The notes under the pieces were generated by a model. It was not told the origin of the DNA, did no database searches, and worked only from the letters and a program-made list of their open reading frames with translations. 64,000 nt of DNA from Vreelandella olivaria (GTDB taxonomy: Bacteria > Pseudomonadota > Gammaproteobacteria > Pseudomonadales > Halomonadaceae): NCBI GenBank assembly GCA_004295565.1, contig AP019416.1, positions 186,001-250,000 of the forward strand, given 5' to 3'. Both the position numbers and the translations under genes were made by a program. Numbering within the stretch: the stretch's first letter is position 1; each line of letters begins with the position of its first letter. Shown piece by piece: positions 28,206-37,529 of the stretch.

Positions 28206-29236
28206 ATGCGGAGAATTGAAGAGATCTATTGGTTACGCGCTTACGGCTGTATAGCCGTTTTTTTGTTTCATTTATTAGATCACGTCAACCAACGCCTCGA
28301 TAACGTCGCTACCGATTTGATGCGCATACCGCTGGTGTTGGGGACGCCGATTTTCCTGTTTATTGCCGTTTTTGTGTTCGCCGTTCGCTACGATAAATCT
28401 GTGCCGGAAGGCTTTCTTGCCCAACGCGTGAAGTATGTGATGGTGCCGTATTTTGTCTATGGCTTTATTTATTCGACGGCTGAATGGGTAAGGTTACAGG
28501 CCTCCGATGAGCCGGTGGGATTGGTGGCCAATGCCATTGAGTATTATGTATACGCGGGCTGGCATGGCTATTTTTTGATTATCGCGATGCAGTTTTATGT
28601 GGCCTACTGGTTGTTTACCCGCTGGCAACTGTGGCGCTTTAACCCTGTGCCGTGGCTGTGGGGCGCTTGTATTATCAGCATGGGGTATTGGGGTTGGCCT
28701 ACTGGTTTGACGTCGACCTGCCCGGCTATCTGCTGTGGATCGCGCCGTTGGGGTGGATCTATGTGTTTTTCCTGGCGCTGGTACTGGTGCGCTACTACCC
28801 GCTACCCCCTGAGAGCGTCCTGTTGGCACGCCCCGCCTGGATGCAGCAAATGGCTCGCCCGCTGTGGTTGGCGCTGATGGTAGCGCTGATTATTGCGGCG
28901 ACTTTCGCTGGCTGGCTGGCGTTCTCTTCCAAAGAGGTGTGGGTCGTTCCGTTCTTCGTGCTGTTTACGCTTTGCGCCATGCGCTACTTGGCGGGGCGTC
29001 CTGCGCCTTTGTGGGTACGCCACGTCAATGCATATTCGTTCGGTATTTACCTGGCTCATCCCATGTTCTTTGTGCTCACCGATCTGGTTGTCGAGCCGTT
29101 ATCGTTGCCCATTGGCGTCTACGCGCTGTTGCTTATGGTGGTTGGGGTGGTGGGGTCAGTGGGGCTTAATAAACTGGCGAATACCACTACGGCAGGCGCG
29201 ATGCTATTCGGCAAGCAGTTGAAGGTAAGCCATTAA
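28206..29236 (+). CDS. Acyltransferase 3 family membrane protein; frameshifted
   Basis: Integral membrane acyltransferase of the OafA/NodX type with about ten hydrophobic segments. The N-terminus has EIYWLRAYGCIAVFLFHLLDHV, with the conserved arginine and histidine region (R-x10-H) that marks the family. The end shows YSFGIYLAHPMFFVLTDL, the typical last helices. One G is missing from the run near 28690; restoring it gives YWGLAYWFDVDLPGYLLW. Repaired length is about 344 residues. It stands alone, so the acceptor (surface glycan or lipid) cannot be inferred. Confidence 0.82.
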
Positions 29237-29299
29237 AGGTAAGTAAATTAAAGACGACGGCAATAAGGCAAGCGCTCGTAGGAACTGGCCGAAAGGGTG

Positions 29300-29923
29300 T
29301 CAGGGACGTGGCGTGACCGCCGCTTCGGGATTAGGCAGCATAGGGTTGTCGTCTGGTTCATCCATTTGGCTAAGCAAGTGTCCGCTGTAGGTTTTCAAGC
29401 GGGTAGGGCAGGAGTGTAAGCGCTGCAGAAAATCGTCTATCGCGCTGTTATCGTCAAGCTCTGGGTCAAACCCTCCCAAGCGCTCTAGCCAGGCGCGTCT
29501 AACGGCAATATAGGGCGGGAAGATTAAAGCACTTGCTAATAAGCGCCGCAGGATGCGTTCCGACAGCGTTGGCCGGGTGAAGCCGATGATCAAGGCATCA
29601 AGGGTATACATGTTGAGCTGTGGGTAGAGTGCGCCCCAGAGGTCGGCAGATAGCGGCTTTTTCTGCAGCGCAATGATGAGCCACTCCGCTTGACTGGCAA
29701 ACGCAGCTTTATTGAGACGGGCGCCCAGGGGCCGCGCTGGCGTAATCAGCGAGTGCGCGTGGTAGCGCTGTTCAATAGCACTGAGGCGCTCCTGGGCTTG
29801 AGTGGCCGTTACCAAAATAGGCAGTAAGTGGTCGGCCACACCAGACTCACGTATGGATTTTAAGTGGCGTGGCAACATCTCACCCGTCACCATGGCATCA
29901 ACGATAAAGCAGACCGATCCCAT
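29300..29923 (-). CDS. Glycosyltransferase-like (GT-A/family 2-like) protein
   Basis: A 207-residue protein. The N-terminal half (VTGEMLPRHLKSIRESGVADHLLPILVTA) resembles the nucleotide-binding half of GT-A glycosyltransferases. The C-terminal half has LIFPPYIAVRRAWLERLGGFDPELDDNSAIDDFLQRL, very like the acceptor-site segment ending in a D/E-D-x-D/E motif of family 2 transferases. The usual DxD motif is not obvious, and the protein is shorter than most family members, so it may be divergent. No polysaccharide genes are adjacent. Confidence 0.5.
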   Translation of the reverse strand: MGSVCFIVDAMVTGEMLPRHLKSIRESGVADHLLPILVTATQAQERLSAIEQRYHAHSLITPARPLGARLNKAAFASQAEWLIIALQKKPLSADLWGALYPQLNMYTLDALIIGFTRPTLSERILRRLLASALIFPPYIAVRRAWLERLGGFDPELDDNSAIDDFLQRLHSCPTRLKTYSGHLLSQMDEPDDNPMLPNPEAAVTPRP

Positions 29924-30038
29924 TTGCCGACTCCATTTGTGAGCAAATCTATCAATTTGTAATTTATTGTAGTAGCTGGTTTATTTGAGTAGCAAGTAAA
30001 AAAACTTGCGAGCCAAAAAGAGTGCTCAGCACATTGTC

Positions 30039-30085
30039 TGCACTATAAAAGAGCATTAGTCGTTATTTTTGTTCTATTTTGGTGC
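30039..30085 (+). promoter_or_regulatory. Two candidate NtrC enhancer sites upstream of glnA
   Basis: TGCACTATAAAAGAGCA (30039-30055) has a perfect TGCACTA half-site, and the segment at 30069-30085 ends TTTTGGTGCG, matching the other half (TGGTGCA). They lie about 130-180 bases upstream of a sigma-54 promoter, as in the E. coli glnA enhancer. A further site, TGCCATATTGGTGCA (30198-30212), abuts the promoter. Confidence 0.7.
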
Positions 30086-30215
30086 GTTATAAGGTTTTAA
30101 GATGACATTTAAGGCCGCTTTTAGCCGTTATGCGTCATCAAGAGGCATTCAAATCCATTTTTTATTATTTATAAAACAAACAGTTGTTGTTTTTTGATGC
30201 CATATTGGTGCAGTG

Positions 30216-30234
30216 TTGGCATGCTCTCTGCATT
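30216..30234 (+). promoter_or_regulatory. Sigma-54 promoter of glnA
   Basis: TTGGCATGCTCTCTGCATT fits the -24/-12 consensus TGGCAYR-N4-TTGCW with the GG and GC pairs separated by exactly 10 bases. Transcription would start near 30243, leaving a leader of about 210 bases before glnA. The rest of the 530-base gap (29924-30454) is AT-rich and shows no gene. Confidence 0.82.
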
Positions 30235-30454
30235 GTATTTGGAAGCGGCTAGCGGGTCGTAGGCATAAGCTTTGCGGCGTGCTAAAACGATAGCCGGTCT
30301 GAAATGCTCGCTGAGCGATTTGTTAAAAAAGTCAGGCAAACGTTGAGCGAACAAGAATGACAAACGTGCGGTTTAGCACGTACTTTGTCGAACAACACTT
30401 TTATCGGTAGCTTACTGTCGTTAGCTTTAAGCCACGCTCATACCGGAGGACACT

Positions 30455-31861
30455 ATGTCAGCCAAGACTCTCGCGCTAATTGAAGAACACGATGTTAAAT
30501 GGGTAGATCTGCGTTTTACCGATACTCGCGGTAAAGAGCAGCACGTGACCGTGCCTGCCCGCGATGTTGACGAAGAATTCTTCGAGAATGGCCAAATGTT
30601 CGATGGCTCTTCGATTGAAGGCTGGAAGGGCATTAACGAATCCGACATGATTCTGCGCCCGGAAGACGGTACGGGTTACCTCGACCCCTTCACCGAAGAT
30701 GCGACGCTGGTGCTACGCTGTGACATCATCGAGCCGGCCACTATGCAGGGCTACGATCGTGATCCGCGCTCTATTGCTAAGCGTGCAGAGGCTTACCTGC
30801 AGTCAACCGGTCTGGGCGACACCGCCTTCTTCGGCCCTGAGCCTGAATTCTTTATCTTTGACGAAGTACATTGGAAGTCTGATATCCAGGGCTCCATGTA
30901 CAAAATCACTTCCGACGAAGGCGCTTGGGCAACCGACAGTGTCGTTGAAGGCGGCAACCTGGGCCACCGTCCGCGTGTGAAAGGCGGCTACTTCCCGGTT
31001 CCTCCGGTCGATAGCTTCCACGATATTCGTGGCGCCATGTGTAACACCCTGGAAGCGATTGGTCAGACCGTGGAAGTTCACCACCACGAAGTTTCCAACG
31101 CGGGTCAGAACGAAATTGGCGTGAAATTCAACACGCTGGTGAAGAAAGCTGACGAAGTGCAGGAAATGAAATACGTGATCCACAACGTGGCTCACGCGTA
31201 TGGCAAAACCGCCACCTTCATGCCGAAGCCGCTGGTAGGCGACAACGGTTCAGGTATGCACGTGCACCAGTCGTTCTGGAAAGGTGGTGAGAACCAGTTC
31301 GCCGGTGACGAGTATGCGGGTCTGTCTGAAATGGCGCTGTTCTACATTGGCGGTATCATCAAGCACGCTCGTGCCCTGAACGCCTTTACTAACGCTTCTA
31401 CCAACTCGTACAAGCGTCTGGTGCCCGGCTTTGAAGCGCCGGTTATGCTGGCTTACAGCGCCCGTAACCGTTCGGCTTCAATCCGTATTCCTTACACCGC
31501 TAGCCCGAAAGGCAAGCGTGTAGAAGCGCGTTTCCCTGATCCGACCGCTAACCCCTACCTGGCGTTCTCTGCCATGTTGATGGCGGGTATCGACGGTATC
31601 AAGAACAAGATCCACCCTGGCGATGCCATGGACAAAAACCTGTACGACCTGCCGCCAGAAGAAGGCAAGTCAGTACCGACTGTGGCGCACAGCCTGGATC
31701 AAGCCCTGGAAGCCCTCGACGCTGACCGTGCGTTCCTGACCGAAGGCGGTGTATTCACCGACGAAATGATTGATGCCTACATCGAACTCAAGATGGAAGA
31801 AGTGGAGCGTATTCGTATGACCACTCACCCCATCGAGTTTGATATGTACTACAGCTGCTAA
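30455..31861 (+). CDS. glnA: Type I glutamine synthetase
   Basis: Dodecameric cytosolic enzyme making glutamine from glutamate, ammonia and ATP. The 468-residue protein has no frameshift. Conserved features are [48 protein letters not shown], the ATP loop [18 protein letters not shown], and [10 protein letters not shown]. The adenylylation tyrosine lies in [10 protein letters not shown], so the enzyme should be controlled by GlnE. A GGAGG site precedes the ATG. The sigma-54 promoter and NtrC sites upstream, and glnL-glnG downstream, complete the classical nitrogen control locus. Confidence 0.98.
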   Translation: MSAKTLALIEEHDVKWVDLRFTDTRGKEQHVTVPARDVDEEFFENGQMFDGSSIEGWKGINESDMILRPEDGTGYLDPFTEDATLVLRCDIIEPATMQGYDRDPRSIAKRAEAYLQSTGLGDTAFFGPEPEFFIFDEVHWKSDIQGSMYKITSDEGAWATDSVVEGGNLGHRPRVKGGYFPVPPVDSFHDIRGAMCNTLEAIGQTVEVHHHEVSNAGQNEIGVKFNTLVKKADEVQEMKYVIHNVAHAYGKTATFMPKPLVGDNGSGMHVHQSFWKGGENQFAGDEYAGLSEMALFYIGGIIKHARALNAFTNASTNSYKRLVPGFEAPVMLAYSARNRSASIRIPYTASPKGKRVEARFPDPTANPYLAFSAMLMAGIDGIKNKIHPGDAMDKNLYDLPPEEGKSVPTVAHSLDQALEALDADRAFLTEGGVFTDEMIDAYIELKMEEVERIRMTTHPIEFDMYYSC

Positions 31862-31924
31862 TCAGCGTTACGCGCCCCTGGCTGTTACTATCAGCCAGGC
31901 GGTGGTAGCAACGATGAGTTAATG

Positions 31925-31948
31925 AACCCCGCTACGGCGGGGTTTTTT
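31925..31948 (+). terminator. Rho-independent terminator after glnA
   Basis: An 8-bp stem AACCCCGC / GCGGGGTT is followed by a T run. A second hairpin, CCTGGCTG / CAGCCAGG, lies just before it at about 31876-31898. Together they separate glnA from the genes downstream. Confidence 0.88.
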
Positions 31949-31970
31949 GTTGGGGCTGAGGAGCGCGGTG

Positions 31971-32552
31971 ATGAGTAAGGTCAGTACAGTGGCCATGAGT
32001 AGCGTATTGGTTGCTGCCCTAGGTTTGGGGGGAGCCGCTGGCTCAGCGTGGGGGCAGACGGTTTACCGGGTGACCGACGAGCACGGCAACGTTACCTTCA
32101 CCGATAACCCCGGCCGTGGTGGTGAGGCCTTGGAGTTAGCGCCGTTGCCTGGCCTGCCGCCTGCGCTAAGCGCTGCACTCGCCCGCACTGGTACGGCTAA
32201 TTCCAGCACGACTGATTTCAGCACCACAACAACACCTGCTGCTACACGGCCACGCGGCAAACCGGGGCAGCCTTTTATGCCTTATGACCACTTCTCGATT
32301 GCTCTGCCCCAGCAAGGCGCACGGGTGCAAGAGGGAATGACCTCCGTGGAAGTCACTATTGCGCCACCGTTGCGCGACGACCATCAGGTGCGGCTGTTGG
32401 TGAATGGCGAGATCAGCCAGACGGCGCTACACAGCGATGTGTTTTGGCTAACGGGGCTTTCCCCTGGGCGGCACGAGCTTCAAGCGGAGCTGCTCGATAG
32501 CAGTCAACGTTTGCAGCACCGCACGGCAACAGTGACGATTACGGTTCCTTAA
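31971..32552 (+). CDS. DUF4124 domain-containing secreted protein
   Basis: A 193-residue envelope protein with signal peptide (SSVLVAALGLGGAAGSAWG) followed at once by a DUF4124 module: QTVYRVTDEHGNVTFTDNPG. A Ser/Thr/Pro-rich linker leads to a C-terminal beta-sandwich-like domain (FSIALPQQGARVQEGMTSVEVTIAPPL..VRLLVNGEIS). Genes of this type commonly sit between glnA and glnL in Halomonas and Pseudomonas, though no role in nitrogen control is known. ATG 31971 is preferred over an upstream in-frame codon since it gives a normal signal peptide. Confidence 0.88.
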   Translation: MSKVSTVAMSSVLVAALGLGGAAGSAWGQTVYRVTDEHGNVTFTDNPGRGGEALELAPLPGLPPALSAALARTGTANSSTTDFSTTTTPAATRPRGKPGQPFMPYDHFSIALPQQGARVQEGMTSVEVTIAPPLRDDHQVRLLVNGEISQTALHSDVFWLTGLSPGRHELQAELLDSSQRLQHRTATVTITVP

Positions 32553-32795
32553 AAGCACTTTCATAGACGCAATTAGCAAAGCGCTACCAGAAAAAACAGC
32601 TCGACATACTCCTTTCCAAAACCTGAATGCACTAAAGTGGTGCATTGACAGAGGCATTTGGCGCGACAAGTGCGCTAAAACGATCCACCCTCTTCCGCTG
32701 CGATGCCCGCAAGCCGTGCAAATGGGCATGCCAGCGTAGTTGGCGCGCTTTTGCAGTTCCCTCATGGAGCATCCACCTGTAGGTCTGTATCGGCG

Positions 32796-33885
32796 ATGGA
32801 AGACGTGATTTTTCAGGACACCACTATGCATCAGCGTTTGCTTGAGCATCTCACCACAGCCGTATTGCTGCTAGACGGCGAGCTGCGCGTGCGCTGGATG
32901 AACCCTGCCGCTGAAGCGTTGTTAGCCGTCAGCCTTAGCCGTGTTCACGGGATCAGCCTGGATACGCTACTTGGCGGGGATGAGAGCATTGACGATGTAT
33001 TGGCCAAGGCGCGGGATGCGTTTCACCCTTATACCCAGCGCGAAGCGCGCATTACGCCGCTGAACAGCGAACCGCTCACGGTTGACTACACGGTGACGCC
33101 GTTATCAGACGATGAGCTGTTGCTGGAAGTAGAGCCGCGGGATCGGTTGATGCAGATCTCCCGTGAAGAGGCGCTAACCACCCGTCAGGGAGACCATCAA
33201 GGTGCTTGCCCGGGGGCTCGCCCACGAAGTCAAAAAACCCCCTGGGTGGCATCCGCGGGGCGGCACAGCTATTGGAGCGGGATCTAGACGACCCGGCGCT
33301 GCGCGAATATACCCATATCATCGTCGAGGAAGTGGATCGGCTGCGCGACCTGGTCGACTCCATGCTCGGCCCTAACCGCATTCTTAAACATGAGCCGGTC
33401 AATATTCATAAAGTGCTCGAGCGGGTGCGGGCGCTGCTGATTGCCGAGCACCCTTGCGTGACGATTAGCCGTGATTACGATCCCAGCTTGCCCGACCTCT
33501 CCGGCGACGAGTCGCAAATGATTCAGGCGGTGCTCAACGTGGCCCGTAATGCGGTGCAGGCCATGAGCGATGCGCAAACACCGGAACCTTCTTTAATACT
33601 GCGTACCCGCGCTCGTCGCCAATTCACCCTGGGGCTGAACGCCACCGGCTGGTCAGCGAAGTCGCCGTGGTCGATAACGGCCCAGGTATTCCTCCTGCCC
33701 TACAGGAAACGCTGTTTTACCCCATGGTGTCGGGGCGCGCGGAGGGCAGTGGTCTTGGGCTCTCTATTGCCCAGTCGATTTTGCACCAGCATCAAGGGTT
33801 GATCGAATGCGACTCACGCCCTGGACACACCGAATTTCGTTTACTGATTCCCATGGTTGTTAATTTCACCGGAGAAGCGTCATGA
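32796..33885 (+). CDS. glnL: Nitrogen regulation sensor histidine kinase NtrB; frameshifted
   Basis: Cytosolic sensor kinase/phosphatase that acts on NtrC under control of PII. It has a PAS domain ([28 protein letters not shown]), the H-box [21 protein letters not shown] with the phospho-histidine, the N-box [10 protein letters not shown], and G-boxes DNGPGIP and [11 protein letters not shown]. Three frameshifts are seen: an extra G near 33190, an extra A in the A run near 33235, and a missing G near 33634 (restoring [18 protein letters not shown]). Repaired length is about 363 residues. ATG 32826 is an alternative start. The stop overlaps the glnG start as ATGA. Confidence 0.92.
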
Positions 33886-35305
33886 CTGAGGCTGCACGTA
33901 ATGATGTTGCGCGGGTGGTCATTGTCGATGATGACCGCGCTATCCGCTGGTACTGGAGCGCGCCTTAGCGCAACCTGACCTTGACGTTGAGTGTATCGAG
34001 CGCGCCGACGTTGCCCTGCCCCGTTTGTTGGAAAACCCGCCCGACGTGCTGGTCACCGATATTCGTATGCCGGGTATCGATGGGCTGGATCTTATGTCCC
34101 GGGTACGTGAGGCGCATCCCGACCTGCCGGTGATCGTGATGACCGCGCACTCTGACCTGGACAGCGCCGTGGCTTCTTATCAGGGCGGGGCGTTTGAGTA
34201 CCTGCCCGGCCGTTTGACGTAGACGAGGCCCTGGCGTTGGTGCGTCGCGCCGTGGCCCACGCCCGTGAACGCCAGCGTCCGGTCACCGTGCCGGAAGGGT
34301 TGAATGCCGAGATCATTGGTGAAGCGCCCGCCATGCAGGAGGTGTTCCGCGCCATTGGCCGCCTTTCCCACTCCCATATCACAGTGCTGATTAACGGCGA
34401 ATCGGGTACCGGTAAAGAGCGCGTTGCCCAGGCACTTCATCAGCATAGCCCGCGGGCGGGCAAGCCATTTATCGCCCTCAATATGGCGGCGATCCCCCGT
34501 GATTTGATTGAGTCAGAGCTGTTTGGCCATGAGAAGGGCGCTTTTACCGGGCGGCCCAGCAGCGCCAGGGGCGCTTTGAGCAGGCCAATGGCGGTACGCT
34601 GTTTTTAGATGAAATAGGCGATATGCCTGCTGAAACGCAAACACGGCTACTGCGCGTGCTGGCGGATGGCGAGTTCTATCGCGTTGGCGGCCATACACCC
34701 GTCAAAGTGGATGTGCGCATTATCGCTGCCACCCACCAAAATCTGGAAGTGTTGGTGGATGACGGCCGCTTCCGGGAGGATCTGTTTCACCGTTTGAACG
34801 TGATTCGTATCCACCTACCCAAGCTTGCCGAGCGGCGTGAAGACATCCCCCGCTTAACTCGGCACTTTTTAGCCGAAGCGGCGAAAGAGCTGACCACCGA
34901 TATCAAAGTATTGACCAGCGAAGCCGAGGCACACCTAACGCGTTTGCCGTGGCCCGGCAACGTGCGCCAGTTAGAGAATATCTGCCGCTGGCTCACCGTG
35001 ATGGCGTCGGGGCGGGAAATCCTGGTGGAAGACCTACCGCCGGAGCTGCGTTCCCCCAGCGCGTCGGAAAGCAGCGCCCACGGCGATTGGCGCACGGCGT
35101 TTCGCGATTGGGCGGATCACGCCCTGGCCGAAGGCCATACCCACCTGCTGGAAGAAGCAGTGCCCGATTTTGAGCGGATTTTGATTGAGACAGCGCTAAA
35201 ACATACCGGCGGGCGCAAAGGGGAAGCCGCCGAGCTGCTGGGCTGGGGCGCAATACGCTCACGCGCAAACTGAAAACATTGTTACCGGCACTTGCTGACG
35301 AGTAA
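33882..35305 (+). CDS. glnG: Nitrogen regulation response regulator NtrC; frameshifted
   Basis: Sigma-54 activator. The receiver domain has [18 protein letters not shown] and the phospho-aspartate in [13 protein letters not shown]. The AAA+ domain shows Walker A GESGTGKE, the sigma-54 contact loop [14 protein letters not shown], and Walker [14 protein letters not shown]. The C-terminal Fis-type helix-turn-helix is [27 protein letters not shown]. Four single-base losses break it: near 33949, 34207, 34550 and 35247. At the second, the conserved receiver lysine (expected LPKPFD) reads as CCCGGCCG, so either two errors occurred or the lysine is changed. Repaired length is about 475 residues. Confidence 0.93.
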
Positions 35306-35310
35306 GTGCG

Positions 35311-35387
35311 AGGAGCCTGTCTGGCTTAACACTGATCTACTGCGAATCCTGCTTCTCGCTACGATCGGCCAAGCCAGACAGGCTCCT
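35311..35387. repeat. Inverted repeat between glnG and chaN
   Basis: Two perfect 17-bp arms, AGGAGCCTGTCTGGCTT and its complement, are separated by 43 bases. The flanks also pair partly (CTGACGAG before, TCGTCAG after). It covers the whole space between the convergent genes and includes part of the chaN stop codon. It may serve as a two-way terminator or be one copy of a REP-like intergenic family. Confidence 0.75.
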
Positions 35388-36269
35388 AGTCGTCAGCGAG
35401 TATATACACCGCATCGGCTAGGGCGGGGTCGGGCAAGGTGGGATCTGACAAGGAGCAGTCGCTCATTTGCCAGGGCAGCAGGCTAAGGGTGTCATTAACG
35501 TCCAGGGCGTTGAGCTGGTAGGTAACGCCTTCGTTATAGGCCACATGGCCTAGCCCTATTAAGCCCACCGCCAGGGCGCCGCTCTCCGTCGCTTCGGCCA
35601 GGCGCTGGGCCATGGCGGTATCCCAGGTGAGCTGTGCTTGAATAAAGCGCGCAAGCGCTTCAGGGCATCGCCCATAGCATGCTGGTTAAACACCTCGGTG
35701 AGCCTGGCGCGATAGCTGGCGCTGGCAGGCTGTGGTGGTGGGATTGCATAGCGCTCATCCGCGGGCACGCCCTCCCAGCCTTCATTGACCAGCGCTGGCG
35801 CAGGCCGGGATCAATGTTAAGGGCGATCAGCGGAATTTGTGCCATCCGGGCAAACGCTAAAATCGGCATATAAAGCGCTGCATCAAACCCCCAAGCCTCT
35901 TCCCACTGGGTTTGCTCAAGCAGCGCATTGTCATCTAATTCACCGGCTATCCAGGCATCAAGCGCTGGTTGAGCGCTGCGCGGCAACATCTCCAGGCCAA
36001 TCACCATATCGTCACGTAACGCATGCAGGCCTGCCAATGTGCAGTTGCCAGCGGTGGTGGGCTATTTCATCGTGCTGTTCACCGAGCAATACCACTTGTT
36101 GCAGGGCCGCCGTCGGCAGCAGCTCATTACTGGTGAGTGGTTGCTCTTCTTGCCACCACTGCCCTGGGCTTGGACAAGCCGCCCGCGTTACGCTGGGTAG
36201 CAGGGTAACCAGCGCTAAAGCCGCTAGTAAGCCATAGGGTTGTCTATTGCGGTTATTGTGTCGCTTCAA
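35386..36269 (-). CDS. ChaN-like haem-binding protein; frameshifted
   Basis: Envelope protein of the ChaN/Tiki superfamily. The N-terminus has a signal peptide (GLLAALALVTLLPSVTRA), then VVLLGEQHDEIAHHRWQLHTL, the conserved GEQHD..HH..Q motif, and MVIGLEMLPRSAQPALDAWIAGEL. The C-terminal part has VGLIGLGHVAYNEGV with the second conserved histidine. Three breaks are seen: two bases lost near 36042, one near 35806 (restoring ALVNEGWEGVPADERYA) and one near 35655 (restoring FARFIQAQLTWDTAMAQRL). The start is uncertain; TTG 36269 overlaps the small gene upstream. Members bind haem or act as metal-dependent peptidases; which applies is not clear. Confidence 0.78.
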
Positions 36270-36426
36270 TGCGCCTGATCTCGGCAAGCAGTGCTTCCGC
36301 TTCTTCAGTAAGCGTGGCATTGGCGCGCATATCGCCATTGCGTGAAGCCTCCATGGCGGCTTGAAGTTTGCGCTCATACTCTTGCTGCAGCTTCTTTTTG
36401 GGGTCGCGCTTAAACATGCCTAACAT
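36253..36426 (-). CDS. DUF6435 family small protein
   Basis: A 57-residue reading frame, MLGMFKRDPKKKLQQEYER followed by KLQAAMEASRNGDMR and TLTEEAEALLAEIRRIEA. The opening FKRDPKKKLQQEYE and the motif RNGD are diagnostic of DUF6435, a short helical cytosolic protein widespread in proteobacteria. A GAGGAG ribosome site lies 7 bases before ATG. Its end overlaps the probable start of the chaN-like gene. Function unknown. Confidence 0.85.
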   Translation of the reverse strand: MLGMFKRDPKKKLQQEYERKLQAAMEASRNGDMRANATLTEEAEALLAEIRRIEATQ

Positions 36427-36515
36427 GAGTAATCTCCTCGCTATCTACGCTATGGTGTACACCATTTGTATAGGTTTTGAGGGCGCGTGTCGAATGTTTG
36501 TTTTAGCTAGGCTTG

Positions 36516-37043
36516 CTAATGGTTCTGTGCGGGCGCGCTGCATTGGCGTAAAAAGCGCTCAAAGTCCCACAAAATAGTCTCCAGGCTGGCGTGCAGGCGG
36601 TGGTCGTCATCCACCATGCGTAGCGATAGGCGCTGCAGACGGGCTCGTTCGATTACTGGCTCAGGGGCAACGACGTCATCCCGCCAGCCGTGAATGATAT
36701 GGGTGTGCTGCGCCTGAATAATCGGTGACGTTTCCGGGTAGTCGGCTAGTCCCAGTGCGGGAGCCAGCAGAAAGCAGCCCAATACCGGCTGTTGAGCGCT
36801 AACCGCCGCACTTAGCCAGCCTCCCAAGCTCGAGCCTGCCAGCACACACTGGGCAGGGTCGTCTCCGCGCTTGGCTAATACCCCCAGCAGATGCTCCAGG
36901 CGCAGCTTAGGCTCAGCTATGTCTCGATAGTCCATAACTACCGGTTCACAGTCATCCAGCTTTTCCGCAACGCCTTTCAGCGCCTGGGTTTTTAGCGCTC
37001 CCGGCCCGCTCTCAAGACCATGGGATAGATACACAGTCATCAT
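36516..37043 (-). CDS. YqiA/YcfP-family alpha/beta hydrolase
   Basis: A 175-residue small cytosolic esterase. Family features are the opening VYLSHGLESGPGALKTQALK, the nucleophile in LAGSSLGGWLSAAV, the acid in IIHGWRDDVVAPEPVIERA, and the histidine in DDHRLHASLETILWDF. It is intact. E. coli YqiA hydrolyses short acyl esters and CoA thioesters in vitro; the natural role is not known. The start may be either of two adjacent ATG codons. An entericidin-type gene lies immediately upstream on the same strand. Confidence 0.88.
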   Translation of the reverse strand: MMTVYLSHGLESGPGALKTQALKGVAEKLDDCEPVVMDYRDIAEPKLRLEHLLGVLAKRGDDPAQCVLAGSSLGGWLSAAVSAQQPVLGCFLLAPALGLADYPETSPIIQAQHTHIIHGWRDDVVAPEPVIERARLQRLSLRMVDDDHRLHASLETILWDFERFLRQCSAPAQNH

Positions 37044-37048
37044 AACGT

Positions 37049-37180
37049 TTAGCTCGCTGCGCGCTGGATAGCTTCGCCACCCTGCTGAAGGTCTTCACCC
37101 GCACCACGAATGGTATTACAGCCACTGACCAGCAGCAGTGTCACCATCATTACGATGCCAAGAGCGATAGTGCGATTCAT
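37049..37180 (-). CDS. Entericidin A/B-family small lipoprotein
   Basis: A 43-residue reading frame starting MNRTIALGIVMMVTLLLVSG. It has a lipobox VSGC, so the mature peptide begins CNTIRGAGEDLQQGGEAIQR and ends AAS, matching the entericidin consensus (CNT..G.G.D....G..I..AA). A GGAG site lies 5 bases before the ATG. Entericidins are small cell-envelope lipoproteins, described in E. coli as an antidote/toxin pair tied to stationary phase; here only one copy is present. It lies 5 bases from the hydrolase start. Confidence 0.9.
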   Translation of the reverse strand: MNRTIALGIVMMVTLLLVSGCNTIRGAGEDLQQGGEAIQRAAS

Positions 37181-37529
37181 AGTGGTCTCCTTGAAGGCAA
37201 GTGAGTAGAAGTGAGTAGATAGAAGCAAAATACCCCCAACGGTGACGATTCGCTACGCTTTTCAATGTGTTTCGTTTCAAGGAGCGTTGCAGTGTGTCCC
37301 GAACGGGGATGCTTATGTCGCATGTGCCAGTTCGATACATGGAAATGAGCGCCGAGGAGGGAAATTTGGCACATTGGTATTTTTTTTAAGTAATTGTTTT
37401 TAAAATGTTTTGTGTGTTTTTGGCATGGTTTGGCTCAGCGCCTGCAGGTACTAGGTGGCAACGTAGATATTTATTCATTATTCAGTAGTTTAAAGTTTCA
37501 GTTGATTAGAGGTAAACGTACAGGTTGGG
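37181..37529. other. Gene-free region upstream of the candidate sRNA
   Basis: About 350 bases without a supportable gene. It must hold the promoter for the entericidin gene (minus strand) and, if real, for the sRNA (plus strand). It has AT-rich runs near 37380-37410 and a reading frame at 37394-37663 with no protein-like features. Confidence 0.5.

Noticed and set aside
30169-30363. Open frame of 64 codons on the minus strand upstream of glnA
   Set aside because: It lies over the sigma-54 promoter and the proximal NtrC-like site; sequence has no conserved feature.
33182-35260. Loss of NtrB/NtrC function by mutation
   Set aside because: Seven breaks in two adjacent conserved genes with intact motifs, next to a promoter that needs NtrC, are better explained by sequencing error.
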